From JBHJGU01 sp050331475 (GTDB lineage Bacteria; Pseudomonadota; Alphaproteobacteria; Caulobacterales; Maricaulaceae): 54,505 nt of DNA. The notes below the pieces were generated by a model that searched no databases, was not told the origin of the DNA, and saw nothing but the letters and a program-made list of their open reading frames with translations. Positions within the stretch are counted from its first letter, which is position 1; every line of letters starts with the position of its first letter. Position numbers and translations under genes: made by a program. The DNA lies in assembly GCA_050331475.1 (NCBI GenBank), contig JBHJGU010000090.1, forward strand, positions 1 to 54,505. Reading direction: 5' to 3'. This document shows, piece after piece, positions 7,627 to 16,100 of this stretch.

Positions 7627-7815
7627 ATGCCTATTGTGTTCAGCGTTCGTGACACGATGGCGCGGTATGCGGACGCTTTTAAGATCGAAGTTACAGCCAT
7701 GACGCCGTTTCAAGGCTCCGCCGAGGGTGACGCTGTCACCGCGGATTTTGCGGCTGACGCGTGGCTGGACGACCGGAACCCGCCGCACGGTTTTTCCGAC
7801 CGGGTGGGCGCATAA
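7627..7815 (+). CDS. Small hypothetical protein
   Basis: Sixty-two residues from an ATG with GGGGAGG at 7615-7621 in good position. It has no membrane segment and no motif I recognise. The C-terminal half is acidic with a Trp-Leu-Asp-Asp stretch. It ends 17 bases before the next small gene. The good ribosome site is the main support; coding status is uncertain because the GC-rich context keeps other frames open. Confidence 0.45.
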   Translation: MPIVFSVRDTMARYADAFKIEVTAMTPFQGSAEGDAVTADFAADAWLDDRNPPHGFSDRVGA

Positions 7816-7832
7816 GCGCGGCGGCATCGGTT

Positions 7833-7997
7833 ATGGCGCAGTCCGACGATCCTCCACCGGCGAAGTCGACCGCCGCAGAGCCCGGCGCCGCCGAGCCCGG
7901 TCCCGCCCGGAAAGCGACCCAAAAGGCGGAGAAAGAGGCCCGCCTCGCCGCCGCCCTGCGCGCCAATTTGCGCCGGCGCAAGGGCAAACCCGACTAG
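7833..7997 (+). CDS. Small conserved alphaproteobacterial basic protein
   Basis: Fifty-four residues. The first half is Ala/Pro/Glu-rich and probably disordered. The second half is a basic helix (KEARLAAALRANLRRRKG) that I recall as a strongly conserved signature of a short, uncharacterised protein common in Alphaproteobacteria. The start at 7833 is chosen because it begins just before the conserved segment; an upstream in-frame start at 7761 overlaps the preceding gene. The function is unknown. Confidence 0.6.
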   Translation: MAQSDDPPPAKSTAAEPGAAEPGPARKATQKAEKEARLAAALRANLRRRKGKPD

Positions 7998-8049
7998 CGG
8001 GAGCCGCCTTATGGCCGCGGGCGGCGCGTGAGGGCCGGCGCTGATCGGA

Positions 8050-9771
8050 TCAGTCCGTCGGGCGCTCGGTATAGGCGAAGCGGTCGAACAAGGCTTGGGT
8101 CTGGGTGGCCGCGCCGTTCGCGCTGGCGTAAAGCCCGACATAGAGCCCGGTATAGTTAAATCCGTCCAGCGTATTGGGCGCAAGGAAGCGCCCGTCGATC
8201 CCTTCGCCCCCCGATTGGCGATAGCCGGAGCGCCCGATAACGCTAACCTGGAACTCCGCCCCGTCGCCCTCAACCCTCAACTGGAGCGGCCCCTTCGAGA
8301 CCGGTGTTTGGGCCAAGGTAATGCGCTCGCCATAAAGCCATTTCGACAGAACCACATAAGCTTTGTCCTCGATCTGTCGACGGGTGAGGGTGAGCGCCGC
8401 ACGGTCGTTCATCATCACGCTTAGCCCCGCTTCCTCGTCGGCCGTTGCGGGGGAAAACGTCATGAGGGTGTCCGCCTCGAACGCAAACGCGGTTTGTCGG
8501 ACGCCCAGAAAGCTGTAGCGCGCGCCTTCGGCCAGGCTCGCTGACTGGAGGTTCAACACAAGCTGGCCCGGCGGCTCGGTCAAGCGGTGAAAGGGGGTGG
8601 GATGCGCGCGCCGGGCGGTCCACCGCAGATCAAGACGGCTGCGGTTGAACCCGTCAACAAACCCGCCCGGCCGCGCCGATGGACGCGCCTTGAAGGGCAG
8701 GGGATAGTTCGGCTCGATCTTGCCCGATAACGGGCTGGCGACGGGGAAGGTGGCCTTAGGGTCTTTCCACCCTTCGCGTTCGGTCTCCCAGACGACAGGG
8801 AACAAAAACGTCTCCCGGCCGAGCAAGCCGTAAGCCTCGTTGATCAACCGCCAGCCCAAGGCGACCCCATACCAGCGGCCGTCCGCGAGTTCGACCAAGT
8901 CCGCATGCCCACCCCCGGTGATCGGGTGGTCAAAGCTTAAATGCCGATGGGTCAGGATGGGATTGCGCGAATTGCCGACATAGGGCCCGGTCACCGTGTC
9001 GGACGCCGCGACGGAGACCGCATGTTCGTAAGATGTGCCGCCCTCGGACAGCAGGAGATAGTAGGTCCCTTCGCGCTTATAAAGATGGGGACCCTCCGCC
9101 CAAACGCCTTGGCAACACCCGCTCCAAACAAAGCGCCGTTCGCCCTTGAGCTGAAGGGTGTCGCGATCGAGTTCTTGGAGCCAAATTAACGCTTGGCCCG
9201 GTAACTCAGGGTTTTCGGCGACCGCGTTGGCGGTATACCAAACGCGCCCGTCGTCATCGAAGAACAAGGACGGGTCAATGCCGATCGCGTCTTCCACGAT
9301 CACGGGGGCGGACCAGGGACCGGCGGGGTTCTCCGCGGTGACGATGAAGCTCGTTGGCGCCCCGTCGACCACGACCGTGGAGACCACATAAAACCGGCCC
9401 GCGTCGTAACGGATCGTCGCCGCATGAACGCCGCCGCTGGACTCAACCGCGTCCAAACCTACGGCCACCCCGTGAGCGGGATCGCTGATCGCGTGACCGA
9501 TCAACCGCCAATTGATCAAATCGGTGGAGTGCCGGATCGGCAAAGCCGGGAAATACTCAAACGACGAGTTCACCAGGTAGAAATCGTCGTCCACGCGCAC
9601 GATGGACGGGTCCGGCGCAAAGCCGGGAATAATTGGATTGGCGAAACGGGGGGGCTCGCTTACCGGCGCCGGCTTGGGTGCGTCCGGCAGCAATGTCCAC
9701 ACCCCGAGCCCGGCCGCGATCAGGAACAATCCGCGCAAGAGCGGCCCCACGGAGACAGGCGGCGGGTTCAC
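8050..9771 (-). CDS. Glycoside hydrolase family 43 (beta-xylosidase/arabinofuranosidase type)
   Basis: A protein of 573 residues. An N-terminal hydrophobic segment (about 10-27) acts as signal or anchor, so the enzyme works outside the cytoplasmic membrane. The five-bladed beta-propeller domain begins at FANPIIPGFAPDPS, whose Asp is the expected general base. The pKa-tuning Asp is in GIDPSLFFDD and the general-acid Glu in WAEGPHLYK. The C-terminal ~200 residues form a beta-sandwich typical of GH43 subfamilies. These enzymes remove xylose or arabinose from plant or algal polysaccharides. The start is GTG, overlapping the stop of the upstream hydrolase gene by four bases, so the two are cotranscribed. 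The exact substrate cannot be read. Confidence 0.88.
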   Translation of the reverse strand: MNPPPVSVGPLLRGLFLIAAGLGVWTLLPDAPKPAPVSEPPRFANPIIPGFAPDPSIVRVDDDFYLVNSSFEYFPALPIRHSTDLINWRLIGHAISDPAHGVAVGLDAVESSGGVHAATIRYDAGRFYVVSTVVVDGAPTSFIVTAENPAGPWSAPVIVEDAIGIDPSLFFDDDGRVWYTANAVAENPELPGQALIWLQELDRDTLQLKGERRFVWSGCCQGVWAEGPHLYKREGTYYLLLSEGGTSYEHAVSVAASDTVTGPYVGNSRNPILTHRHLSFDHPITGGGHADLVELADGRWYGVALGWRLINEAYGLLGRETFLFPVVWETEREGWKDPKATFPVASPLSGKIEPNYPLPFKARPSARPGGFVDGFNRSRLDLRWTARRAHPTPFHRLTEPPGQLVLNLQSASLAEGARYSFLGVRQTAFAFEADTLMTFSPATADEEAGLSVMMNDRAALTLTRRQIEDKAYVVLSKWLYGERITLAQTPVSKGPLQLRVEGDGAEFQVSVIGRSGYRQSGGEGIDGRFLAPNTLDGFNYTGLYVGLYASANGAATQTQALFDRFAYTERPTD

Positions 9772-10481
9772 TCTGGGTTGGCGGGCGGCGGCGCGTCGGG
9801 GGTGTCGTTCGGCGCGCCCTCAGTGTCGGGGCTCACCGCGCCGTCGGGCAATCGTGGGTCCAAATACGCCGCCACTTGGGTTTCCATCTCCGCCAAATGG
9901 TCGACGAAGAAATGATTAGCCTCCTCAACCACATCCAAATCGACCACAATCCCTTTCTGAGTGCGGATTTTCGACACCGTCCGGCGGACATCGTCGAGCG
10001 GGACCACCTGATCCTTGCCGCCATGGATCACCACGCCCGAGGCCGGACACGGCGCCAGGAACGAGAAGTCGTAAAGGTTCATTGGCGGGGCGACAGAGAT
10101 GAAGCCCGAAATTTCTGGCCGTCGCATGAGGAGCTGCATGCTGATAAACGCGCCGAAGGAATGGCCCGCGACCCAACACGCCGGAGTGTTCTGGTTGAAG
10201 CTCTGCATCCAGTCGAGCGCGGAGGCGGCGTCCGCCAGCTCGCCCATGCCATGGTCATAGGTGCCCTGGCTGCGCCCAACGCCGCGAAAATTAAACCGCA
10301 GCACCGTGAAGCCGCGGGCCTTGAACATGTCGTAAAGGGCCACAGCCACCCGGCCGTTCATGGTGCCCCCGCCCTTGGGATGGGGATGCAGGATCAAGGC
10401 GATGGGCGGGGCTTCCCCGGGGCCGGCGTGATAGCGCCCCTCTAAGCGTCCCGCCGGTCCGGCGAAAATGACGTCAGGCAT
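9768..10481 (-). CDS. Alpha/beta hydrolase (dienelactone/acyl-peptidase-like)
   Basis: A protein of 237 residues. The nucleophile elbow is GHSFGA (Ser108), with Asp in HGGKDQVVP and His in EANHFF completing the triad. HPHP and NFRGVGRSQG form the oxyanion-side motifs of the family. ATG 10481 is preferred to the TTG at 10493 because GGAG lies 8 bases before it. The last 25 residues are Pro/Ala-rich. In alphaproteobacteria I recall this hydrolase family near iscR-suf genes. Here it diverges from iscR, and an IscR-like operator lies 25 bases upstream, so iron/Fe-S control is likely. The substrate is unknown. Confidence 0.85.
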   Translation of the reverse strand: MPDVIFAGPAGRLEGRYHAGPGEAPPIALILHPHPKGGGTMNGRVAVALYDMFKARGFTVLRFNFRGVGRSQGTYDHGMGELADAASALDWMQSFNQNTPACWVAGHSFGAFISMQLLMRRPEISGFISVAPPMNLYDFSFLAPCPASGVVIHGGKDQVVPLDDVRRTVSKIRTQKGIVVDLDVVEEANHFFVDHLAEMETQVAAYLDPRLPDGAVSPDTEGAPNDTPDAPPPANPE

Positions 10482-10505
10482 AAAGAACTCCAAAATGGAC
10501 GGCGT

Positions 10506-10530
10506 ATGACCGAGTGCGACAGTCAGGTAT
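10506..10530. promoter_or_regulatory. IscR-type operator 1 (proximal to the hydrolase)
   Basis: The right half AGTCAGGTAT matches the type 1 IscR site exactly. The left half ATGACCGAGT matches at most positions (one mismatch in GACT), with the expected 5-base spacer. It lies 25 bases before the alpha/beta hydrolase ATG, where a bound repressor could block that promoter. Confidence 0.6.
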
Positions 10531-10593
10531 AGGATACGGCTCCGCCGCTTAGCGAATTTTTATAAATCAAGCGCGGCCGGTGCGGCAGGTTGC

Positions 10594-10618
10594 TTACTTG
10601 ACTCCCACAGTCAGGTTT
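10594..10618. promoter_or_regulatory. IscR-type operator 2 (iscR-suf promoter side)
   Basis: The half-sites TTACTTGACT and AGTCAGGTTT with a five-base spacer match the type 1 IscR consensus at nearly every fixed position. TTGACT at 10598-10603 may double as the -35 of the rightward promoter. The site is 170 bases ahead of iscR, consistent with autoregulation of the suf operon by IscR. The 306-base gap 10482-10787 that holds both sites has no other feature I can support. Confidence 0.7.
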
Positions 10619-10787
10619 CTTAGCTCAGCAGCAGTCGCGATCCGGCGCGGCCGCCGCCAAGCGCGCTGTGTAACACAGCGACGCAGTGGGGTGCGAGCCC
10701 GGCGTGCGGCGCCCTGACGGTGAAGATCCGGCGGGTCGATCATCGCTGTCGCCGACCGGATGCGACGGCCCTGGAGATGAGGCGCAC

Positions 10788-11288
10788 ATGAAGCTCGGCA
10801 CTAAAGGACGATACGCGGTGATGGCGCTCGCGGATTTGGCGCTGCACGGACGCGACGGACCCGTGACATTGGCGGACATCGCCTCGCGCCAAGAGATTTC
10901 GCTGTCCTACCTTGAGCAGCTATTCGCGAAAATGCGCCGCGCTCGGGTGGTGGAAAGCGTCCGCGGCCCCGGCGGCGGTTACAAACTCGCCCGTGCGGCG
11001 TCGGAGACGCGGATTGCCGACGTTGTCACCGCGGTGGACGAGCCCATGACCGTCACCCGGTGTTCGCCTGCGCAGAGCGAGGGCTGTATGAGCCAAAAGG
11101 GCCGGTGCTTGACCCATGATTTGTGGGACGAACTGGGGCGGCACATATACCTGTTCCTCAACGCGGTGAGCTTGGAGGACGTGATCGAGCGCCGGGTCGC
11201 GGGCGCCGCCGGTCGCGGCCTTGGCGCGCCCGCGCCGCAAACTGGCGCGCGTTGCGCCGCGCGGGTCGCCCAAGAGATCGCGCTTTAG
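10788..11288 (+). CDS. iscR: Rrf2-family Fe-S regulator IscR
   Basis: A protein of 166 residues. A winged helix-turn-helix (about 1-70: MKLGTKGRYAVMALADLA, SLSYLEQLFAKMRRA, SVRGPGGGYKLAR) is followed by the cluster region with three cysteines (TRCSPAQSEGCMSQKGRC, about 87-104), the spacing used by IscR to bind a [2Fe-2S] cluster. GAGG precedes the ATG by five bases; the frame open from 10686 is longer but lacks support. The protein senses cluster status and controls the suf operon it heads. The two operators upstream match this role. A C-terminal Ala/Arg-rich tail of 30 residues is probably unstructured. Confidence 0.92.
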   Translation: MKLGTKGRYAVMALADLALHGRDGPVTLADIASRQEISLSYLEQLFAKMRRARVVESVRGPGGGYKLARAASETRIADVVTAVDEPMTVTRCSPAQSEGCMSQKGRCLTHDLWDELGRHIYLFLNAVSLEDVIERRVAGAAGRGLGAPAPQTGARCAARVAQEIAL

Positions 11289-11292
11289 CCCT

Positions 11293-12468
11293 ATGCGCGC
11301 CTATCTCGACCATAACGCCACCTCGCCTCTGCGTCCCCAAGCTCGCGATGCGATGCTTGACGCGCTCGACCGCGGGGGCAATCCGTCCGCGGTCTATGCG
11401 GAGGGCCGCGCCGCGCGGTCGGGCGTTGAGCGCGCGCGCGGATTACTCGGCGACGCTTTGGGCGCCCGCCCCCAGTCGGTTGTTTTCACGAGCGGTGGAA
11501 CCGAGGCGGCGAACCTTGCGCTTCTCGGCGGTCTGGCGGCAAGCGGCGCCCGGCGCGTGCTGATCAGCGCGGTGGAGCATGACGCCGTGGACGCCGCGGC
11601 GCGAGCCTCCGGCGTTCCCGTGGAGATCATGCCTGTGGACTCCCGGGGTGTGCTCGATTTGGCGGCGCTTGACGCGCGGCTGGCGGATTGGGACGACGCC
11701 GAGGGTCCGCCTTTCGTCGCCGTGATGGCGGCGAACTATGAAACCGGCGTTATCCAACCCATCGCTGAGGCGGCGCGATTGGGGCGCGCCGCGGGCGGCT
11801 TCTTGATGGTGGACGCAGTTCAGGCGCTGGGCCGCACGCTGATCGACCTGACAGTTTCGGGCGCCCATTATATCGCCGTGTCTGCTCATAAAATCGGCGG
11901 CCCGCCGGGTGTAGGCGCGCTGGTGTTCGCCGACGACGCGCCCGTAGCGCGCCGCGTCCATGGCGGCGGCCAAGAACGCGGTCATCGAGCGGGTACGGAG
12001 AACGCCCCCGCCATCGCCGGCTTCGCCGCCGCTTTGGCGCCCGCTTTGTCCGAAGCCGATCATTGGGCGGCGGTGCCGCGCTGGCGCGACGCACTTGAGC
12101 GCGACGTGCTCGCCCAGAGCCCGGAGACAATCATCGCCGGCCGCGAAGCGCCGCGTTTGCCCAATACGACCTGTTTGATCCCGCCAGGCCCCAGCGCGGA
12201 GACCGCCCTCATTGGATTTGATCTCGCCGGGATCGCGCTGAGTTCCGGTTCGGCGTGCTCAAGCGGCAAGGTCGCCCCCAGCCGGGTGTTGCAGGCCATG
12301 GACCTGCCCGCCGATCGCGTCAAAAACGCTCTGCGCGTCAGTTTCGGCTGGTCCAGCCGGGAAGACGACGCACATCGCTTTCAATCCGCTTGGGGGTCGG
12401 TAATTGCGCGCGCCCGCGCCGCGACGGCTCTCAACCCTTCGCCCCGCCCCCTCGAACGGAGCTCCTAG
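11293..12468 (+). CDS. Cysteine desulfurase, NifS/IscS type
   Basis: A protein of 391 residues. PLP-dependent aminotransferase fold: HNATSPLRP near the start, the Schiff-base lysine in VSAHKIGGPPG, RAGTEN, and the persulfide cysteine in SGSACSSGKVAPS. It supplies sulfur from cysteine for Fe-S cluster assembly. The ATG at 11293 is five bases after the iscR stop, so the frame open from 11221 is rejected. This is a class I desulfurase, whereas sufS later in the same operon is class II. Alphaproteobacterial suf operons often carry both. TAG stop. Confidence 0.93.
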   Translation: MRAYLDHNATSPLRPQARDAMLDALDRGGNPSAVYAEGRAARSGVERARGLLGDALGARPQSVVFTSGGTEAANLALLGGLAASGARRVLISAVEHDAVDAAARASGVPVEIMPVDSRGVLDLAALDARLADWDDAEGPPFVAVMAANYETGVIQPIAEAARLGRAAGGFLMVDAVQALGRTLIDLTVSGAHYIAVSAHKIGGPPGVGALVFADDAPVARRVHGGGQERGHRAGTENAPAIAGFAAALAPALSEADHWAAVPRWRDALERDVLAQSPETIIAGREAPRLPNTTCLIPPGPSAETALIGFDLAGIALSSGSACSSGKVAPSRVLQAMDLPADRVKNALRVSFGWSSREDDAHRFQSAWGSVIARARAATALNPSPRPLERSS

Positions 12469-12470
12469 TC

Positions 12471-13982
12471 ATGCCCGCCGTGAAAGAAACCATTGACGAC
12501 GTCGCGCGTCTGGAATCGGACAAATACAAATACGGTTTCTCCACCTCGATCGAACAAGAGTTCGCGCCCAAAGGGCTGAACGAGGATGTGGTCCGGTTCA
12601 TCTCCGAGAAAAAGAACGAGCCGCAATGGCTGCTCGATTGGCGTCTGGCCGCCTTTGAGCGCTGGAAAACCATGGAAGAGCCCGATTGGGCGAAAGTGAA
12701 TTATCCGCGGATCGATTACCAGGACGCCTATTACTACGCCGCGCCAAAAACGGCGGCGAAATATCAGAGCCTTGACGACGTCCCCGCCGAGATCCTGGAA
12801 ACCTATGAGAAATTAGGCATTCCGCTCAAAGAGGCGGAAGTGCTGCTCGGTGTCGAAGGCGCTGCCGAGAACGCCGCTCAAGCGCGGGTGGACGGCGACA
12901 AGCCGCGGGTCGCGGTGGACGCGGTCTTTGACAGCGTCTCGGTCGCCACAACCTTCCAAGCGGAGCTCAAAAAGGCCGGCGTGATCTTCATGTCGATCTC
13001 CGAGGCCGTGCATGAGTATCCCGAGCTTGTGCGCAAGTATTTGGGCACGGTGGTGCCTCAAAGTGATAATTATTTCGCCACGCTCAATTCGGCGGTGTTC
13101 TCTGATGGCACGTTTGTTTACATCCCCAAAGGCGTGCGCTGCCCCATGGAGTTATCCACCTATTTCCGCATCAACGCGGAAGGAACGGGCCAATTCGAAC
13201 GCACCCTGATCGTGGCGGATGAGGGGGCGTATGTGTCCTATCTGGAGGGTTGCACCGCGCCCATGCGCGATGAGAACCAGCTCCACGCCGCGGTCGTTGA
13301 ACTCGTCACCCATGACGATGCGGAGATCAAATACTCCACCGTGCAGAATTGGTGGCCGGGGGACAAAGACGGTAAAGGCGGGATCTATAACTTCGTCACC
13401 AAACGGGCTGATCTGCGCGGCAAAAATTCTAAAGTGTCTTGGACCCAGGTTGAGACCGGTTCGGCGGTGACTTGGAAATATCCCTCTTGCGTGTTGCGCG
13501 GGGACAATTCGGTGGGTGAGTTCTACTCGATCGCCATCACAAACGGTCGCCAGCAAGCCGACACCGGCACCAAAATGATCCATTTAGGGAAAAACACCCG
13601 GTCCCGAGTGATCTCCAAGGGCATTTCCGCGGGTCGGTCGAACAACACCTATCGCGGGCTGGTCTCCGCCCACGCCAAGGCTAAGGGCGCGCGCAACTTC
13701 ACCCAGTGCGACAGCCTGCTGATCGGCGATCAATGCGGCGCGCACACCGTGCCCTATGTGGAGACCAAGACCCCGGACGCGCAGTTCGAGCACGAGGCGA
13801 CCACCACCAAACTGTCTGAAGATCAGCTCTTCTACGCCCGCCAACGCGGCTTGGACGAGGAGGCGGCTGTGGCCCTTCTGGTCAATGGCTTTGTGCGCGA
13901 CGTGCTTCAGGAATTGCCCATGGAGTTCGCGGTCGAAGCCCAAGCCTTGGTGAAAGTCAGCCTCGAAGGGAGCGTGGGATGA
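12471..13982 (+). CDS. sufB: Fe-S scaffold protein SufB
   Basis: A protein of 503 residues, normal SufB length. The central beta-helix core carries conserved segments such as YFRINAEGTGQFERTLI, GAYVSYLEGCTAP, LRGKNSKVSWTQVETGS, SCVLRGDNSVGEFYSIA, and RNFTQCDSLLIGD with its conserved cysteine, followed by the HEATTTKLSEDQLFYARQRG C-terminal signature. SufB joins SufC and SufD in the SufBC2D complex, where the nascent cluster is assembled. The ATG at 12471 is two bases after the desulfurase stop. The stop overlaps the next gene (ATGA). Confidence 0.97.
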   Translation: MPAVKETIDDVARLESDKYKYGFSTSIEQEFAPKGLNEDVVRFISEKKNEPQWLLDWRLAAFERWKTMEEPDWAKVNYPRIDYQDAYYYAAPKTAAKYQSLDDVPAEILETYEKLGIPLKEAEVLLGVEGAAENAAQARVDGDKPRVAVDAVFDSVSVATTFQAELKKAGVIFMSISEAVHEYPELVRKYLGTVVPQSDNYFATLNSAVFSDGTFVYIPKGVRCPMELSTYFRINAEGTGQFERTLIVADEGAYVSYLEGCTAPMRDENQLHAAVVELVTHDDAEIKYSTVQNWWPGDKDGKGGIYNFVTKRADLRGKNSKVSWTQVETGSAVTWKYPSCVLRGDNSVGEFYSIAITNGRQQADTGTKMIHLGKNTRSRVISKGISAGRSNNTYRGLVSAHAKAKGARNFTQCDSLLIGDQCGAHTVPYVETKTPDAQFEHEATTTKLSEDQLFYARQRGLDEEAAVALLVNGFVRDVLQELPMEFAVEAQALVKVSLEGSVG

Positions 13983-14407
13983 TCCGGGGCGGCGTCGCGG
14001 TCGTGATTGGCGCGCTGAGCCTGGGCGGCTGCGCGTTCAACGCTTGGAGCGATTACCGCAACCCGATCGTGCGCCAGATCAATGGCGACAACGAAGCCAA
14101 CCAATGGGCGCAGAAGACCGACCTTCTGGCGCGCGAGCCCCTGGGCGGCGGCCTGGAGCCGGGGCAAAGCCGCGGCGCCGTCGCCGCCTTCCTTGCAGAG
14201 AATGACTTTGCGCCGATCGCGCTTGAGGATTGCGAAGCCACCCAAACCTGCACCGATCTGATCGATCCCGCGGGGCTGAACTACCAACGTCAGGGGGCCA
14301 TGCTGGGCTGTCCGGTGGCCTATTCGGTGTTCGCCCGGTTTGACGCCTCGGATCGGCTCGCCGAGGCGATCGGCACGCGCCAAGAACTGATCTGTCGGGA
14401 GGCGTAG
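13979..14407 (+). CDS. Small lipoprotein in the suf operon (paralogue 1)
   Basis: A protein of 142 residues. The signal peptide ends in lipobox LGGC (Cys18), so it should be lipidated and face the periplasm. The mature part contains FLAENDFAPIALEDC and a CPVAYSVFARFDAS segment near the end, with four further cysteines. The next gene encodes a clear relative with the same order of motifs (FL-x-DNGF, C...C, YYVFAQFDA). No family name is known to me. It overlaps the sufB stop by four bases. The role in Fe-S assembly is unknown. Confidence 0.8.
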   Translation: MIRGGVAVVIGALSLGGCAFNAWSDYRNPIVRQINGDNEANQWAQKTDLLAREPLGGGLEPGQSRGAVAAFLAENDFAPIALEDCEATQTCTDLIDPAGLNYQRQGAMLGCPVAYSVFARFDASDRLAEAIGTRQELICREA

Positions 14408-14411
14408 GCGA

Positions 14412-14891
14412 GTGACGGGCGCTCGGGCGAATCGGTTCGGTTTAGGGCTCAGCTTCGCCGCGCTGGCTTTAGCCGGCTGCGCGTGGCCGAGCGCGCCTGG
14501 GGATCACCTCAACCCGGTGACATCGGCGATCATGGAGCGCACCGACGCGTTCGATTGGGAGGCGGAGGCCAACCTCATTGATGCGGGCGTTTTGTTCGCG
14601 GGCGATGGTCCGGTCGTGGTGGCGACATTTCTTGAGGATAATGGTTTTGAGGTGGTCGACCCGGCGGTGTGTCGGCTGACCCTAAACTGCGTGCGCGCGG
14701 TCCCCGAAGATGCGGCGATCTTTAAGCGCTATGGCAACAATCTTCTGTGCGGGCTCGACTATTACGTTTTTGCGCAATTCGACGCGCAAGGCGGGTTGGC
14801 GACGGCCACCGGCGCGCCGCGGCCGCGCGGGTGCTGGCGAGAGAAATGGGCCGGACCCGACGGTCCGCCCTTAACGAGGCGTGACGGATGA
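14412..14891 (+). CDS. Small lipoprotein in the suf operon (paralogue 2)
   Basis: A protein of 159 residues from GTG 14412. Signal peptide with lipobox LAGC (Cys22). Shared with the preceding gene: a start of mature protein with LNPVTSAIM, then FLEDNGFEVVDPAVC, LNCVRAVPE and LLCGLDYYVFAQFDA near the C-terminus. The pair therefore arose by tandem duplication followed by divergence. The conserved cysteines suggest disulphides in the periplasm. The function is unknown. The stop overlaps the next start. Confidence 0.78.
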   Translation: MTGARANRFGLGLSFAALALAGCAWPSAPGDHLNPVTSAIMERTDAFDWEAEANLIDAGVLFAGDGPVVVATFLEDNGFEVVDPAVCRLTLNCVRAVPEDAAIFKRYGNNLLCGLDYYVFAQFDAQGGLATATGAPRPRGCWREKWAGPDGPPLTRRDG

Positions 14892-15346
14892 ACCCAGCGA
14901 CACCCCACTCCCACGCCGAACCGCGCACACGGAAGCCCCGCGCCAAGCTGACTGTGCGGTTGGCCGCCGGGCTCGCCGCAGCGACGGGCGCGACCTTGAT
15001 CGTGGCCGAAACGCTTTTTAATTGGGGCGATTGGCAGCTTTGGCCGTTCGTGGTCATCGACTATGTGATGTCAGGCCTGTTGATCGCGGGCGCGTTCGTG
15101 GCCCTGCGCACCGGCGCGACGGCTTTGCTTGCGGGCGGTTGGGGGGTCAGCGCCGGGGTGATCTGGCTATCATTTTTCAGCCACATGTTTTACGCCGCGC
15201 CCCATCCGGACTTCGCCGACACGGTCTCTGCGCCCATGCTGATTGGGCTGAAGGCCGTGTTGTTTGTCATCGCGTGGCTCGGGCTTGCGTTAAGCGTTTG
15301 GCCTGACCGCGAAAAACTCTCCAAACCTGAGATGCAAAATGCTTGA
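14888..15346 (+). CDS. Four-helix membrane protein in the suf operon
   Basis: A protein of 152 residues. A basic, His/Pro-rich N-terminus of 25 residues precedes four hydrophobic segments (about 26-44, 52-75, 78-100, 115-137). His and Trp residues sit in the membrane part (GDWQLWPF, SFFSHMFYAAPHPDF). Its start overlaps the lipoprotein stop (ATGA) and its end overlaps sufC by eight bases, so it is translated with the suf genes. No family recognised. Confidence 0.8.
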   Translation: MNPATPHSHAEPRTRKPRAKLTVRLAAGLAAATGATLIVAETLFNWGDWQLWPFVVIDYVMSGLLIAGAFVALRTGATALLAGGWGVSAGVIWLSFFSHMFYAAPHPDFADTVSAPMLIGLKAVLFVIAWLGLALSVWPDREKLSKPEMQNA

Positions 15347-16100
15347 GATCGAGAACCTTCATGTGTCCGTCGATGATGACGGCGTCGAGAAACATATCCT
15401 TAAAGGGCTCAGCCTGGCGGTGCCGGCGGGCGAGGTGCACGCCATTATGGGGCCGAACGGCTCGGGCAAATCCACCCTGTCCTATGTGCTCACGGGCAAA
15501 GACGGCTACGAGGTCACCGAGGGTTCGGCCACATTCCAGGGTGAGGATTTGTTGGCGATGGAGCCGGAAGAGCGCGCGGCGGCGGGTCTGTTTTTGTCCT
15601 TCCAATACCCGCTTGAGATCCCCGGCGTGGTTACTATGACCTTCCTCAAAGAGGCGCTCAACGCCCAGCGCAAGGCGCGCGGGGAAGAAGAGATGCCCGC
15701 CCCGGAGCTGCTTAAAACCATTCGCGCACACGCCAAGGCGCTCAACGTCAAGCCGGATTTCCTCAAGCGGCCGTTGAATGTGGGCTTCTCGGGCGGGGAG
15801 AAGAAGCGCATGGAAATCTTACAAGCCGCCATGCTGGAGCCGAAATTCCTGATCCTGGATGAGACCGATTCTGGGCTCGACATCGACGCCCTCAAAGTGG
15901 TCTCCGAAGGGGTGAACGCCCTGCGCGCCCCCGACCGCGGCATGTTGGTGATCACCCACTATCAGCGCCTTCTAGACTATGTGGCGCCGGACAAGGTTCA
16001 CGTGATGGCCCACGGCCGCATTGTCGCCTCTGGGGGGCCTGAACTCGCGAAAACCCTGGAAGCGGAAGGCTATGACCGCTTCATCGCCGAGGCGGCCTAA
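15339..16100 (+). CDS. sufC: Fe-S assembly ATPase SufC
   Basis: A protein of 253 residues. ABC-type ATPase with Walker A GPNGSGKST, signature NVGFSGGEKKRMEILQ, Walker B LILDETDSGLD and the H-loop VITHYQRLL. SufC drives conformational change in SufBC2D. Length and motifs are complete. It starts eight bases before the end of the preceding membrane-protein gene and its stop shares one base with the sufD start (TAATG). Confidence 0.97.
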   Translation: MLEIENLHVSVDDDGVEKHILKGLSLAVPAGEVHAIMGPNGSGKSTLSYVLTGKDGYEVTEGSATFQGEDLLAMEPEERAAAGLFLSFQYPLEIPGVVTMTFLKEALNAQRKARGEEEMPAPELLKTIRAHAKALNVKPDFLKRPLNVGFSGGEKKRMEILQAAMLEPKFLILDETDSGLDIDALKVVSEGVNALRAPDRGMLVITHYQRLLDYVAPDKVHVMAHGRIVASGGPELAKTLEAEGYDRFIAEAA

